This document shows, piece after piece, positions 1-9,144 of a stretch of 64,000 nucleotides of DNA. The stretch is from CAJOLV01 sp045631885 (GTDB lineage Bacteria; Bacillota_I; Bacilli_A; RFN20; CAG-826), in the NCBI GenBank assembly GCA_045631885.1, contig JAZQVN010000035.1, forward strand, positions 62,001 through 126,000, in the 5' to 3' direction. The notes beneath the pieces were generated by a model that had not been told where the DNA came from, made no database searches, and saw only the letters and a list, made by a program, of their open reading frames with translations. The translations under genes were made by a program, and so were the position numbers. Position 1 is the first letter of the stretch. Every line of letters starts with the position of its first letter.

Positions 1-609
1 ATGATTGTTGCCAAACCATCCACCTCGATTAGCAGCAAGAGGAGATGGGTGTGCGGATTCTAATATCAGATGTGAAGGGTTATGGAGATACTTTTTAAAT
101 TTCCTCGCTGAATTACCCCAAAGTAAGAAAACCATTGGCTGATATTGATGGTCTAATACATCCAAAACATCGTTGAAGAACTCTTCATATTCTTTAATAT
201 TGTGGCTCATTGGTTCGTGGGCTCGGACAGAAAGAATAGAGTTCAAGAGCAAAACTCCTTGGTTTGCTAAGTAGGTCAAATCTCCACTAGACATATCAAC
301 CTTTTGTTTATATTCATTTGATATCTCTTTATAGATGTTAATTAATGAAGGCGGAACCATAATTCCTTTTGGCACGGAGAAAGATAACCCCATTGCTTGG
401 CCTGGTTCATGATATGGGTCTTGTCCAATGATAACAACCTTTACTTCTGATAAAGGAGTCAACTTAAAAGCATTAAACATAAACTGTCTTGGTGGATAAC
501 AAACATGACTTTCATATTCTCGATCTAAAAACTTGTGAAGAGAAATAGAATAGTCCTTATCTTGAATGCTTTTGAAGAATTCGCTCCAGGTGTTTATACT
601 TTTTTGCAT
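1..609 (-). CDS. ung: Uracil-DNA glycosylase, family 1 (C-terminus cut by window edge)
   Basis: Removes uracil from DNA as the first step of base-excision repair. The reverse strand from ATG at 609 reads 203 codons without a stop. It shows the water-activating motif GQDPYH (Asp at residue 64) and the C-terminal motif HPSPLAANRGGWFG (His at residue 187), the same numbering as the E. coli enzyme. Roughly 20 residues are missing beyond base 1. A -10-like TATCAT lies at 616-621, only 6 nt from the ATG, with no Shine-Dalgarno, so the message looks leaderless. It is divergent from the glycosyltransferase at 657. The family call is secure. Confidence 0.95.
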   Translation of the reverse strand, partial: MQKSINTWSEFFKSIQDKDYSISLHKFLDREYESHVCYPPRQFMFNAFKLTPLSEVKVVIIGQDPYHEPGQAMGLSFSVPKGIMVPPSLINIYKEISNEYKQKVDMSSGDLTYLANQGVLLLNSILSVRAHEPMSHNIKEYEEFFNDVLDVLDHQYQPMVFLLWGNSARKFKKYLHNPSHLILESAHPSPLAANRGGWFGNNH

Positions 610-641
610 GTAAAAATGATAACATTTTTCCTTATTATTTG

Positions 642-647
642 TATAAT
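642..647 (+). promoter_or_regulatory. -10 box TATAAT 9 nt before the ATG at 657
   Basis: A perfect TATAAT sits 9 nt upstream of the ATG, so transcription would start about at the start codon. A TTG at 639 in the same frame would fall inside the promoter, which argues for ATG 657. No clear -35 is seen. Confidence 0.5.
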
Positions 648-656
648 GGTAGTTGC

Positions 657-1745
657 ATGAAAGTTTTAATTGTTTTCAATCATCCTGCTCCATATAAAAT
701 CAGGCTATTTAATGAATTAGCTAAATATTTTGATTTGGAAGTGATTTTTGAAAGAGAAAAAGCCTCTGATAGACCCGATGCTTTTTATAATATAAAAGAT
801 TTCAATTTTAAGTACACAATCTTAAAGCACGGTGCTTTTTATAAAGAGAATTCTTGGAGCGGTGAATTAACTAAGATAATCAAAGAAAGACACCAAGAAT
901 TTGATTTGATTATCATGAATGGCTATAGCAAAATTGCCGAATTAAGAGCAATTCGCTACATGAATAAACACAATATTCCTTTCGTTTTATATATCAACGG
1001 GGGAATTATAAAAAAAGAATCTTCTTTTAAGAAGAAATATAAAACTAAATATATCTCCACCGCTAAATACTATTTCTCACCATGCGACGAAGCTGATGAA
1101 TACTTAAGACATTATGGCGCGGTTCAAGATAAGATTTTTCACTACGTCTATAGCACGGTTTATGAAAAAGATATTATAGAAAAACCTTTAACCGCCAAAG
1201 AGAAAAGCGAACTTAGAGAAAAATATGGTTTGCCATCAGGCCCACTATTTATTTCTGCTTCGCAGTTTATTAAAAGAAAGAATAACACTCAATTAATTGA
1301 TTGCTTTAAAGATTTAGATGCAAAATTGCTTCTCGTCGGAGAAGGAAAACAAAAAGAAGAATATGAACAGATTATCAGAGATAATAACCAAAGTAATGTC
1401 ATCATCAGACCTTTTGAAAAGAGAGATGCTTTATTTGAACTAATGAAAGCTTGTGATGGTTTCATCACATTGTCGCAAGAAGATATTTATGGACACACCA
1501 CTAATGAGGCTATGGCGATGGGTTTACCTGTTTTATCTTCAGATAAAGTGATCGGTTCTAGACACCTGATCAAAGATGGTGAAAATGGATTTATAGTTGA
1601 ATTATCAGAAAATAATGTGATAAAAAATAAGATAAACAATTTAAAAAACTGTTTATCTCAAAATTCTATTAACACCGCGAAAGAAAATACAATCGAATTG
1701 ATGGTTAAATCAATGGTCGATATTATAAAGAAGGCTAGTGAATGA
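657..1745 (+). CDS. Glycosyltransferase, GT4-like (surface polysaccharide)
   Basis: Predicted cytoplasmic GT-B fold glycosyltransferase acting in surface glycan assembly; donor and acceptor cannot be read from sequence. The N-terminal half opens with a hydrophobic strand and an APYKIRLFNEL segment typical of the acceptor domain. The C-terminal half has the GT4 donor-site pattern: SQFIKRKNN, LLLVGEGK, then EDIYGHTTNEAMAMGLPV with the two Glu of the E-x7-E type motif, and a DGENGFIV tail. The start at 657 is chosen because a -10 box at 642-647 precludes the upstream TTG. It ends in TGA overlapping the next ATG by 4 nt, so the two glycosyltransferases are translationally coupled. The TGA stop supports the standard code. 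Confidence 0.85.
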   Translation: MKVLIVFNHPAPYKIRLFNELAKYFDLEVIFEREKASDRPDAFYNIKDFNFKYTILKHGAFYKENSWSGELTKIIKERHQEFDLIIMNGYSKIAELRAIRYMNKHNIPFVLYINGGIIKKESSFKKKYKTKYISTAKYYFSPCDEADEYLRHYGAVQDKIFHYVYSTVYEKDIIEKPLTAKEKSELREKYGLPSGPLFISASQFIKRKNNTQLIDCFKDLDAKLLLVGEGKQKEEYEQIIRDNNQSNVIIRPFEKRDALFELMKACDGFITLSQEDIYGHTTNEAMAMGLPVLSSDKVIGSRHLIKDGENGFIVELSENNVIKNKINNLKNCLSQNSINTAKENTIELMVKSMVDIIKKASE

Positions 1746-2899
1746 AAATAATCTATGTCACAACATCAATAGAAGAAAACGATTACATTGAATTTAATAA
1801 GCAATGGAAAGTTTCTCTTAATCCATCGAATCAAAACTTCCATAACAAGATGATTCGTGCTTTAAGCATCAATAATGAAGTTGATGTCATTTCCATTCGC
1901 CCATTTTCCAAAACTAAATGCAATCTCTTCCACTTAAAAGCGGAAGAAAAGAAATATGGCAATATCACATATCACTATTTAAAGATTAAAAGAACAGGAA
2001 TTCTTAGAGTCTGGTCTTTGAAAAGACAAGTTAAAGACTTATTTGAAAAAGAAGATTTATCAAAAACAATTGTCGTCGCAGATACGATTAATCCAAAGTG
2101 TGTTTATATCGCTAATCACATTAAGAAATTATTTAACTGTCAAGTAATTGGCATCTGTACTGACTCTCCATCTAACATTACCGGAACAAATAGATCCTAT
2201 ACGATGTTCCTACTCCGTCAATGTCAAAAGATGGATGGTTTTGTCACATTAACAGAAGGATTAAATATTCTCTTCAATTCTAAAAACAAAAAACACATCA
2301 CTATCGAAGGTGTTGTTGAATCAGAGAACTTCCAAAGCGACATTCCTGTTAATAAAGGGAAATACATCTTCTTTGGTGGCGCCTTATTACCAAGATATGG
2401 TGTTTACAACTTAATTGAAGCTTTCAAACTAGTTAAACAAAAAGATATATCTCTCATCATCTGCGGACATCACGCAAATGAAGATCAAATAGCCTCTGCA
2501 ATTGGTAAAGATAAGAGAATTAAATATCTTGGCATTTTACCAGTTAAAGAAGTTCTTGCTTTTGAACAACATTCAATCGCAAATATCAACCCAAGACCTT
2601 TCACTCAAGACTTAGATCGTTTATCTATTCCAAGTAAAACTTTGGAGTATTTAGCCTCTGGTTGTTTAACCATCAGTGTTAAAAATACTGAATTAGAAAA
2701 GAACTTCAAGAATCTCGCCATTTGGGCAAAATCTGGAGAAGTTTTAGATTTATATAACGCTCTTGATGCAGCTTTAAAAATGGATAAAGAAGAACGTCAA
2801 AAAATTGCAGAAAAAGCAAAAACAACTGCAATTTCCAAATATTCTATTGAAAAAGTCGGAGAATCAATCACCGACTTCCTATCTCTTTTTCTTCAATAA
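1742..2899 (+). CDS. Glycosyltransferase, GT4-like (surface polysaccharide)
   Basis: Second glycosyltransferase of the locus, 385 residues, overlapping the previous gene by ATGA. The N-terminal domain is divergent. The C-terminal domain resembles GT4 enzymes: YIFFGGALLPRYGVYNLIEA, then LIICGHH, then a SIPSKTLEYLASG segment that corresponds to the nucleotide-sugar binding E-x-L-A-x-G region. No signal peptide or membrane segment. The 3' end overlaps the convergent gene at 2879 by 21 bp, with no room for a separate terminator. Sugar specificity is unknown. Confidence 0.8.
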   Translation: MKIIYVTTSIEENDYIEFNKQWKVSLNPSNQNFHNKMIRALSINNEVDVISIRPFSKTKCNLFHLKAEEKKYGNITYHYLKIKRTGILRVWSLKRQVKDLFEKEDLSKTIVVADTINPKCVYIANHIKKLFNCQVIGICTDSPSNITGTNRSYTMFLLRQCQKMDGFVTLTEGLNILFNSKNKKHITIEGVVESENFQSDIPVNKGKYIFFGGALLPRYGVYNLIEAFKLVKQKDISLIICGHHANEDQIASAIGKDKRIKYLGILPVKEVLAFEQHSIANINPRPFTQDLDRLSIPSKTLEYLASGCLTISVKNTELEKNFKNLAIWAKSGEVLDLYNALDAALKMDKEERQKIAEKAKTTAISKYSIEKVGESITDFLSLFLQ

Positions 2900-4069
2900 C
2901 TCTTCTTCAATTTGACTTGTTATTGCGTTAATGGTTAATTTCTCCTTGTAATAGAGGAGATTATTTTTTCCTAACCTATTTAATTCTTTTTTATTTAATG
3001 ACGCAATTGTCTTAATCGCGACCTTTAATGATTCTGGATTTTGCTCCGCGAAAATCGCTCCATCGCTTTGCACCAGGATCTCTTTTCCGTCGCCTTCAAG
3101 CATCGCAAGGATTGGTTTTTCAAATGCCATCGACATCACTAATTTATTTGGAATTGTCTTACCAACATAGCCATCATCTTTAAGAGAGACATATAACGCA
3201 TCCGCCCCTTTAAAGTAGGCACTAGCTTGAAATGCTGGAATTGGTCCGTAATAGATGAGTGTATCTTGTAAACCATACTCTTGGATTTTGTTTTCCAAAT
3301 CTTTTGATAATGGACCCATACCGATGATATGGAATCTAATCTTTTCATCTTTTAATTCTTTCATTGCTTCTGAAATGAATGGGATTTGTTGAATGATTCC
3401 AAGGTTACCGCAATAAAGAATATTGAAATAATTCTTATCAAATGGGAACGGCTCTAATGAACTTTCTTCCACTAAACTTGGTTGAGGAATGAATTTCAAA
3501 CCAATGTTATAAATCTTTAAGACGTTTCTGAAATAGTCTTCAAAAGATGGAGAGCCAATTAAGATTTCATCCGCTTTGGAATATAACTTTCTCGACCATT
3601 TATATAACAAACGATAGATTAACGAATTCTTTCTTACTGCGTGAGTAACTAAAACTGATTCAGGCCATAAATCTACGCAGTGAACGATATGTGGTTTGCC
3701 AAATTTCTTTTTATATAAATTCCCCGCGGACAAAATTGTCACTGGAGATAAAGACATTGAATAAACGACATCATATTGTTTTTCACACTTCTTAACCCAT
3801 TTCTTTGAATTTCTCCAGAATGATAAATAGTTTCTAATGATGGATAATCTAGATTTCTTTCTTGGATATAAGTTAACTCTTTCAACTTTAACTTTGTTAA
3901 TGACTTCAGATTTAACATTTTTATAAGCAGGTAAAATATAGCCATACCCATAATTTGGCTTACCTGTTAAAACAGTAACTTTATGGCCAAGTTCCACGAG
4001 TCTTTCCGCGATACGAGTGATCACGAAGTTCTCTGGATAATAAAACTGACAAACCATCAAAATTTTCAT
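2879..4069 (-). CDS. Glycosyltransferase, WbuB/WcaI-like GT4
   Basis: A 396-residue glycosyltransferase of the GT4 subgroup with the N-terminal signature ILMVCQFYYPENFVITRIAERL, followed by GHKVTVLTG and HCVDLWPESV, which resembles the WbuB/WcaI type enzymes of O-antigen and capsule clusters. The C-terminal domain has NILYCGNLG, FHIIGMGP, and a GKTIPNKLVMSMAFEKPI segment. Basic patches around residues 70-90 may favour membrane association. It is transcribed divergently from the flippase at 4145. The -10 box TATAAT at 4076-4081 is 6 nt from the ATG and no Shine-Dalgarno is seen. Confidence 0.85.
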   Translation of the reverse strand: MKILMVCQFYYPENFVITRIAERLVELGHKVTVLTGKPNYGYGYILPAYKNVKSEVINKVKVERVNLYPRKKSRLSIIRNYLSFWRNSKKWVKKCEKQYDVVYSMSLSPVTILSAGNLYKKKFGKPHIVHCVDLWPESVLVTHAVRKNSLIYRLLYKWSRKLYSKADEILIGSPSFEDYFRNVLKIYNIGLKFIPQPSLVEESSLEPFPFDKNYFNILYCGNLGIIQQIPFISEAMKELKDEKIRFHIIGMGPLSKDLENKIQEYGLQDTLIYYGPIPAFQASAYFKGADALYVSLKDDGYVGKTIPNKLVMSMAFEKPILAMLEGDGKEILVQSDGAIFAEQNPESLKVAIKTIASLNKKELNRLGKNNLLYYKEKLTINAITSQIEEELLKKKR

Positions 4070-4075
4070 GCAACC

Positions 4076-4138
4076 ATTATATAAAAATACTCTCGATAAT
4101 TGAAATAGTTAGTATTTCAAAATGAGAAAACTTATAAT
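4076..4138. promoter_or_regulatory. Divergent leaderless promoter pair
   Basis: Two perfect TATAAT boxes face outward: 4076-4081 on the minus strand and 4133-4138 on the plus strand. Each is exactly 6 nt from the ATG of its gene (4069 and 4145). The spacers, ggttgc and gttcgc, are similar. Neither gene has a Shine-Dalgarno sequence. Confidence 0.6.
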
Positions 4139-4144
4139 GTTCGC

Positions 4145-5662
4145 ATGAAAGACAATATCCGCATTAATGTAATTGTTAACGTGATAAGAACTTTTGTTCT
4201 CACGTTATTATCTTTCGTAACCTTCCCATGGGTATGCCGTTATTTAGGCAGTTCCGCAGTTGGAACTTATACATGGGCAAACACATTTGTCGCTTATTTT
4301 CTCATCTTAGCGAAGATTGGTATTCCAAATCTCGCAGTGAGAGAATGCGTTAAAGTAAGAGACGATAAAGAAGCCTTATCAAATAAAGTCCAAGGATTCT
4401 TCTTATTACAATTAATCAGCACTTTATTATCGTTTGGTTTATTATGCGCGGTTGTTTTCTCCGTTCCTCAATTAAGAGAACAAAACGCATTGATATTCAT
4501 TCTTTCATTAAACTTCCTCGTTGGAGCGTTCTCTTTTGAGTGGGTATTTATCGCATTAGAAAAGCAGTTCTACATGGCGGTTCGTAGCATTGTTGCTTTA
4601 ACGATATCTGCGATTTTAATCATCATCTTTGTCACTAATCCAGACGATATTCTCTTATATGCATTAATCGCGATTATGGTGACGGTCATCACTACAATAT
4701 GTAATTTATATTACATAAGGAGATTCATTTCCTTTAAGAAAACCGCACCATATAATTTGAAACAGTACACGAAGAATTTGTTCGTGTTATGCACTTTGAC
4801 ATTAACCATTTCTTTATATAATCAAACCGATACATTCATCCTTGGTTTTATTAATCCAGATAAAACAGAAGTTGCTAGTTATTCAGTTGGCATTAAAGGT
4901 ATTGATATCATCATCGGAATCATCACTTCTTTATCTGTCGTCTTTATCCCAAGAGCGGCCCATTATTACGAAGTAGAAGATAAAAAGTATTTTAATAACT
5001 TGAATAAATACTCAATCAACATTTGTTTGTTCGTTGTTTTACCAGCGATTGTCACAATGTGTGTTTTGGCTAAACCAATCTGTGGTTTGATATCAGGTAG
5101 TTATACATTCCAAGAAGCCGATGGATATTCTTCCGCGCCTTATATATTAATGATACTAGCCTCAATGATGGTCACTTATTCAATTGGCGATATTATTTAT
5201 GGTCAAATTCTTTTACCAATGAAAAAAGAAAAATATTATTTAATTGCGATTGGCGCCGGAACAGTTCTCAATATTGTTCTTTCAATCGTATTAGGCGGAA
5301 TAGTCTTTAAAGAAACTCCAGCGATTGGCGTAGCCATCGGAACTGCGGCAACAGATTTATTAATTATCATCTTCCTTGTCGCTATTACATGGAAATGGAC
5401 AATGCACGCTTTATTCAATTTCAATTTAGTGAAATTATTAATTGCTAATGCGATTATCGCTTTGGTGTCAGTTTTACTTTATCAACCATTCATGAATCTT
5501 TGGGCGAGTATGAATTTATCCATCGCGACAAGCTATATCCTTCAAATGTTAGTAATTGTCGCTATCGACGCAATCATCTATTTAGTGACTTTGTTCTTAC
5601 TCAAAGAAGATTTAGTTTATTCGTTCTCTAGAAAGAGAAGAGAGGAAAGAAAAAATGCCTAA
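4145..5662 (+). CDS. Polysaccharide flippase, Wzx/MOP superfamily
   Basis: Polytopic protein of 505 residues with about 12-14 hydrophobic segments, predicted to move lipid-linked glycan repeats across the membrane. The N-terminus (RTFVLTLLSFVTFPWVCRYLGSSAVGTYTWAN, split over the first two helices) matches the RfbX/Wzx pattern, and the conserved loop NQTDTFILGF occurs in the middle. Its start is set by a TATAAT 6 nt upstream. The stop overlaps the ATP-grasp gene by 8 nt, so the pair is co-translated. Together with the glycosyltransferases and the polymerase-like protein at 7388 it indicates a Wzx/Wzy-type pathway. Confidence 0.88.
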   Translation: MKDNIRINVIVNVIRTFVLTLLSFVTFPWVCRYLGSSAVGTYTWANTFVAYFLILAKIGIPNLAVRECVKVRDDKEALSNKVQGFFLLQLISTLLSFGLLCAVVFSVPQLREQNALIFILSLNFLVGAFSFEWVFIALEKQFYMAVRSIVALTISAILIIIFVTNPDDILLYALIAIMVTVITTICNLYYIRRFISFKKTAPYNLKQYTKNLFVLCTLTLTISLYNQTDTFILGFINPDKTEVASYSVGIKGIDIIIGIITSLSVVFIPRAAHYYEVEDKKYFNNLNKYSINICLFVVLPAIVTMCVLAKPICGLISGSYTFQEADGYSSAPYILMILASMMVTYSIGDIIYGQILLPMKKEKYYLIAIGAGTVLNIVLSIVLGGIVFKETPAIGVAIGTAATDLLIIIFLVAITWKWTMHALFNFNLVKLLIANAIIALVSVLLYQPFMNLWASMNLSIATSYILQMLVIVAIDAIIYLVTLFLLKEDLVYSFSRKRREERKNA

Positions 5663-6572
5663 TCCAAATTTAAAAGAGAATAAATTAAAAAGGGCTTTAG
5701 TCTCTCCTTTTAGAAATGTCGTTAAAGCCATTAGTAAGACCGCTTACGTCAAATATCAATACAAATATATCACTCATCATAAACTCAATTTAAAGAACCC
5801 AACTAGATATACTGAGAAACTCCAATACCTCCGTTTATATGTTTATCCAAAAAACCCGCTAGTCATTCAATGTGCTGGTCGAGTGGGAGTAAGAGATTAT
5901 GTTAAAGAAAAGGGATTTTCTCATAATTTAATCGAGATTTACGGTGTTTTTGACAGTTTTGATGAAATTAACTTCGATAAATTGCCAAATCAATTCGTCA
6001 TGAAATGCTCTCACGCTTGTGCGTTTAATTATATCTGTAGAGATAAGTCTCAAATCGATAAAGTTGAGTTAAAAAAGAAGTTTGATAAATGGCTTAAAAC
6101 TAACTATGGAAAGAAAACCGTGGAGATGCAATACGCTCCTATCAAACCTCAAATAATCATTGAAAAATTCTTAATTGAAGAAGGACAACCTTTACCAATT
6201 GAATATAAGATTCATGTCTTTAACGGTGTTGCTAAATCAATGTATGTAGTGACATCTCGTGGAGTGGATATTCGTTATAACAATTACTATATCGATTGGA
6301 CTCCTTTTGATGGTTCGCAGTTTAATGGTTGGAAGAAAACAGATGAACCATTATCTAAACCTAGGAACTGGGATGATATGGTTAAAATGGCGGGAACTCT
6401 CGCTAAACCTTTCCCGTTTGTTCGTGTAGATTTATATAACATCAATGGACAAATCTATTTTTCAGAAATGACTTTCACACCGGCAAAAGGCACATTGATA
6501 TTAGATGATGATCAATGCGACTTTGAGATGGGTGAATGGTTAGATATTAGTAAATATATTAATGCCAAGTAG
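5655..6572 (+). CDS. TupA-like ATP-grasp protein
   Basis: A 305-residue cytoplasmic protein resembling the TupA-like ATP-grasp family, first named for teichuronopeptide synthesis and common in polysaccharide clusters. Visible family features are NPTRYTEKLQYLRLY near residue 50, FVMKCSHACAFNYIC around residue 115, IIIEKFL and EYKIHVFNG around 175-195, and the metal/ATP end VRVDLYNINGQIYFSEMTF. The likely role is ligation of an amino acid or other acid onto the glycan, but the substrate is unknown. It overlaps the flippase by 8 nt and overlaps the 3' end of the convergent lipoprotein gene by 14 bp. Confidence 0.75.
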   Translation: MPNPNLKENKLKRALVSPFRNVVKAISKTAYVKYQYKYITHHKLNLKNPTRYTEKLQYLRLYVYPKNPLVIQCAGRVGVRDYVKEKGFSHNLIEIYGVFDSFDEINFDKLPNQFVMKCSHACAFNYICRDKSQIDKVELKKKFDKWLKTNYGKKTVEMQYAPIKPQIIIEKFLIEEGQPLPIEYKIHVFNGVAKSMYVVTSRGVDIRYNNYYIDWTPFDGSQFNGWKKTDEPLSKPRNWDDMVKMAGTLAKPFPFVRVDLYNINGQIYFSEMTFTPAKGTLILDDDQCDFEMGEWLDISKYINAK

Positions 6573-7407
6573 AATTTGGTAAGAATAATTCATATAAGAG
6601 CAAGCAGTGTTTCCAATTCATCTCTGGTTGCTCGTTTTTAATTGTGTCATCTAATAAAGTGTATTGGAGAGAAATACCCGCTAAACGAGAAACATCAATG
6701 TTGGCTAAATCAAAACCAAAGAAGATATATTTTTCTCCCGCGTTTGTCGGAATGTTATCAATTTGATATGAAACAGGAACTCTACGATAAGATTGATTAT
6801 CGGTCTTACAGTAGAAGTTAATTTGTAATCTGATGCTAGACATATGTCCTGGGATATTCGTGGATTTACCATCTCTACGATAATCTAAAGAAGCTTTAAA
6901 GTTTAAAGCAAAGTAATCATATTCTTTTATTTCTTTACCGAACTTTGTGCCAAATCCATTTTCATCAATTTGCACTCTCGCTAATTCATATTTGCTGTGA
7001 CAGAACATTTGTCCATTAAATAATTTAGATAAATAACCGTATTTGAACGAAGAATCGTTTTTTCCTAAAGCATATGTTTGGCCATAGCTCTTAATATCAG
7101 AATCACTTGGATCGTTTAAATCATAATCATAAGAATATTTATTCTTGTCTGGTTGAACACGAACAAAATTATCATCGTTAAAAGAAGTGAAGACACTATC
7201 ATTTTCTTTATCTAAAGAATAAACAGGTTGATCTTTGTTATCTTCTTCAACTTTAAATAAAGTTTCATCCCATTCAGAATAGAAGTTTTTATTATAGTCA
7301 ACAGAAACATAGACATCGCCTTGATAGATTTCTTTTAAACCATAGCCACATCCAGATAAAAGCATCGCTGGAATTAATAAGAGGAATTTATGCATTTTGA
7401 ACTTCAT
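6559..7407 (-). CDS. Predicted lipoprotein of polysaccharide locus
   Basis: A 282-residue exported protein. The N-terminus has a basic start, a hydrophobic stretch and the lipobox LLSGC (Cys at about residue 20), so it should be diacylated and anchored outside the membrane. The rest is rich in Asp, Asn and Tyr with no recognised domain. AGGAGG lies 6 nt before the ATG at 7407, which is inside the end of the upstream polymerase gene (20-bp overlap), so the two are coupled and probably work together. Function unknown; a role in polymer export or attachment is inferred from context only. Confidence 0.7.
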   Translation of the reverse strand: MKFKMHKFLLLIPAMLLSGCGYGLKEIYQGDVYVSVDYNKNFYSEWDETLFKVEEDNKDQPVYSLDKENDSVFTSFNDDNFVRVQPDKNKYSYDYDLNDPSDSDIKSYGQTYALGKNDSSFKYGYLSKLFNGQMFCHSKYELARVQIDENGFGTKFGKEIKEYDYFALNFKASLDYRRDGKSTNIPGHMSSIRLQINFYCKTDNQSYRRVPVSYQIDNIPTNAGEKYIFFGFDLANIDVSRLAGISLQYTLLDDTIKNEQPEMNWKHCLLLYELFLPNSTWH

Positions 7408-8869
7408 TATTAATTACCTCCTCTACTTTTTCTTCTTTCTTCTTTTCGCTATTGAAGAAACAATAACCAAATAAGAAGAGAATGATGAAGAATATATTGT
7501 TCATATAAAATGGAATAACTGTGTTAGAGAAAATCATTGGAGTGCAGTCGAAATTAACGAGTGCATACGCTAAAGAGATGATGATAAATCCTAAAATCAA
7601 GACTTTGTCTTGTTTAGCGTCATCGCTATTGTTGTAATACTTAATCATTCTTCTTATACCTATGACTAAAACCGCCACTAAGAAAATGACTCCGAAGAAA
7701 CCAGATGAGAAGAAGGCATCAAAGAAGAAACTATTACTATCTTTTAATTGCCAAGTAGTAACACGGAATAAATAGACATAATCTCCATGGATTGGGAAAC
7801 CAAATAATTTACCCATAATCGAAACACCATCACTGCTAACTGTAGTAAATAAACCATCAAGAATGGAATTATAAGCGCTAACAAATCTATTCGCGTTAAA
7901 TAAACGATTTAATAAAGAATTACCTGTTGTTAAGTCTCTTAACCATCCAATACGGAAGGAAGCGATGTTATCACCAACACTATCTTGAGCGTTTAAGAAC
8001 AAGAACAAGACACCGAAGGCAAATAAGCCACTCACTACTGCAGTAGCAATCTTTAATGGTTTCTTATTAAATTCAAATTTGGTGAATATAGCAATTAGAC
8101 CAATGAGGACCGCAACACCAAATAACATTAATAAAGTAATTTTACTAATAGTAAGGATGATAGTGATAAGGCCTAAAACACCAAATCCTAAATATGTTAA
8201 GAATAATTTCTTGTTCTCTTTATATTTCATAAAGCCTAATGGTAAGAAGGCTGTTAATAAAATCATTGGATAGAAAGAGAAATATGATAATGAAACTTCC
8301 ACCATTGAGAAATTCATTAAGAAATAAGCCATTCCACCAATAGATTCAGGTGACCTAGAACCATCGTAATAATAGTAATAGTCAGAATAGCGGATTGTGT
8401 AAAAAGGAACAAACTGAATCATCGTCACAAATAGATTGATAAAGGTTAACAAGGCGATACCACTATAAATGACAATTAATGCATAACGAATTTTAAAGGC
8501 TCCAGTTAAATTTACAAAGTAACCACTCGCAGCAAAACACGTTAATCCAAGTGGAACAAGAAATAAAAATGGGGAGTGATACATTAAAAAAGTTGGATCT
8601 TCTTTAAAATAAGAAAGTATCGAAATAAGGCCAAAAAGTAATATTGGGAATAGGAAAAAGCCAAAACTTGCCACTCCATCAAGCTTTATTTGACGGAAAG
8701 TCACGACAATCGTTAATCCTAAAATAACCACTGCTAAAATAGCGAAAAAGATGAAAGAACTACCGAGTGAAAAAGAGATGATCGCTAGTATCTCAAGTAA
8801 CAAAAACGACACTGCTTTACCATAACTCGATGGTTTTTGTGCTATTTTTTCCTGTTTTTCGTTATCCAT
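7388..8869 (-). CDS. O-antigen polymerase/ligase-like membrane protein (Wzy-like)
   Basis: A 493-residue polytopic protein with about 12 predicted helices and a large extracellular loop near residues 290-370, the topology of Wzy polymerases and WaaL-type ligases. These families have little sequence conservation, so the call rests on topology and on neighbours (flippase and glycosyltransferases). The C-terminal tail is strongly charged (Lys/Glu). The -10-like TATAAA at 8878-8883 is 8 nt from the ATG, with no Shine-Dalgarno, so the mRNA would be nearly leaderless. The downstream lipoprotein gene overlaps it by 20 bp. Confidence 0.7.
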   Translation of the reverse strand: MDNEKQEKIAQKPSSYGKAVSFLLLEILAIISFSLGSSFIFFAILAVVILGLTIVVTFRQIKLDGVASFGFFLFPILLFGLISILSYFKEDPTFLMYHSPFLFLVPLGLTCFAASGYFVNLTGAFKIRYALIVIYSGIALLTFINLFVTMIQFVPFYTIRYSDYYYYYDGSRSPESIGGMAYFLMNFSMVEVSLSYFSFYPMILLTAFLPLGFMKYKENKKLFLTYLGFGVLGLITIILTISKITLLMLFGVAVLIGLIAIFTKFEFNKKPLKIATAVVSGLFAFGVLFLFLNAQDSVGDNIASFRIGWLRDLTTGNSLLNRLFNANRFVSAYNSILDGLFTTVSSDGVSIMGKLFGFPIHGDYVYLFRVTTWQLKDSNSFFFDAFFSSGFFGVIFLVAVLVIGIRRMIKYYNNSDDAKQDKVLILGFIIISLAYALVNFDCTPMIFSNTVIPFYMNNIFFIILFLFGYCFFNSEKKKEEKVEEVINNEVQNA

Positions 8870-8889
8870 AAGTAATATTTATATTACAT

Positions 8890-8922
8890 TAAAAAAATAA
8901 AAAAGCGAGGAATTTCCTCGCT
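8890..8922 (-). terminator. Rho-independent terminator of the 45-codon ORF
   Basis: Perfect 8-bp stem AGCGAGGA/TCCTCGCT with a 3-nt loop (8904-8922), followed on the minus strand by a T-rich run. It lies 20 nt downstream of the stop of the small ORF at 8942. Confidence 0.8.
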
Positions 8923-8941
8923 ATATTAACTGTTTAAAGAA

Positions 8942-9079
8942 TTAATCTTCGGTATCGAAATAATAATCGTCAACCATTCCGGTTTCGAGATATTCTTCCG
9001 CTTCAGCAAATGCTTCGATGATTTGTAATTCTTCTGAATCTGTGACTTCTTGGTTTTTGTCTCTTGGTCCAATGTACAT
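8942..9079 (-). CDS. Small acidic protein, 45 residues, unknown
   Basis: Short ORF beginning MYIGPRDKNQEVTDSEEL and ending DDYYFDTED. It is strongly acidic and has no membrane segment. The case for a real gene is contextual: AGGAG sits 8 nt upstream of the ATG, a promoter (TTGACA, 16-nt spacer, TAAAGT) lies 40-65 nt upstream, and a clean terminator follows the stop by 20 nt. It is therefore a complete monocistronic unit. No family recognised. The acidic character could fit an antagonist or adaptor, but that is speculation. Confidence 0.65.
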   Translation of the reverse strand: MYIGPRDKNQEVTDSEELQIIEAFAEAEEYLETGMVDDYYFDTED

Positions 9080-9116
9080 AACTTGTCTCCTTTGCTGGTA
9101 GAAAAATTCTGGGTCT

Positions 9117-9144
9117 ACTTTACCATAGTGAGCACTATTGTCAA
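9117..9144 (-). promoter_or_regulatory. Promoter with palindrome between -35 and -10
   Basis: Minus-strand -35 TTGACA (9139-9144) and -10 TAAAGT (9117-9122) are separated by 16 nt. The spacer contains the perfect 14-bp palindrome ATAGTGAGCACTAT (9125-9138), a good position for a repressor operator. It drives the small ORF at 8942-9079. Confidence 0.6.
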
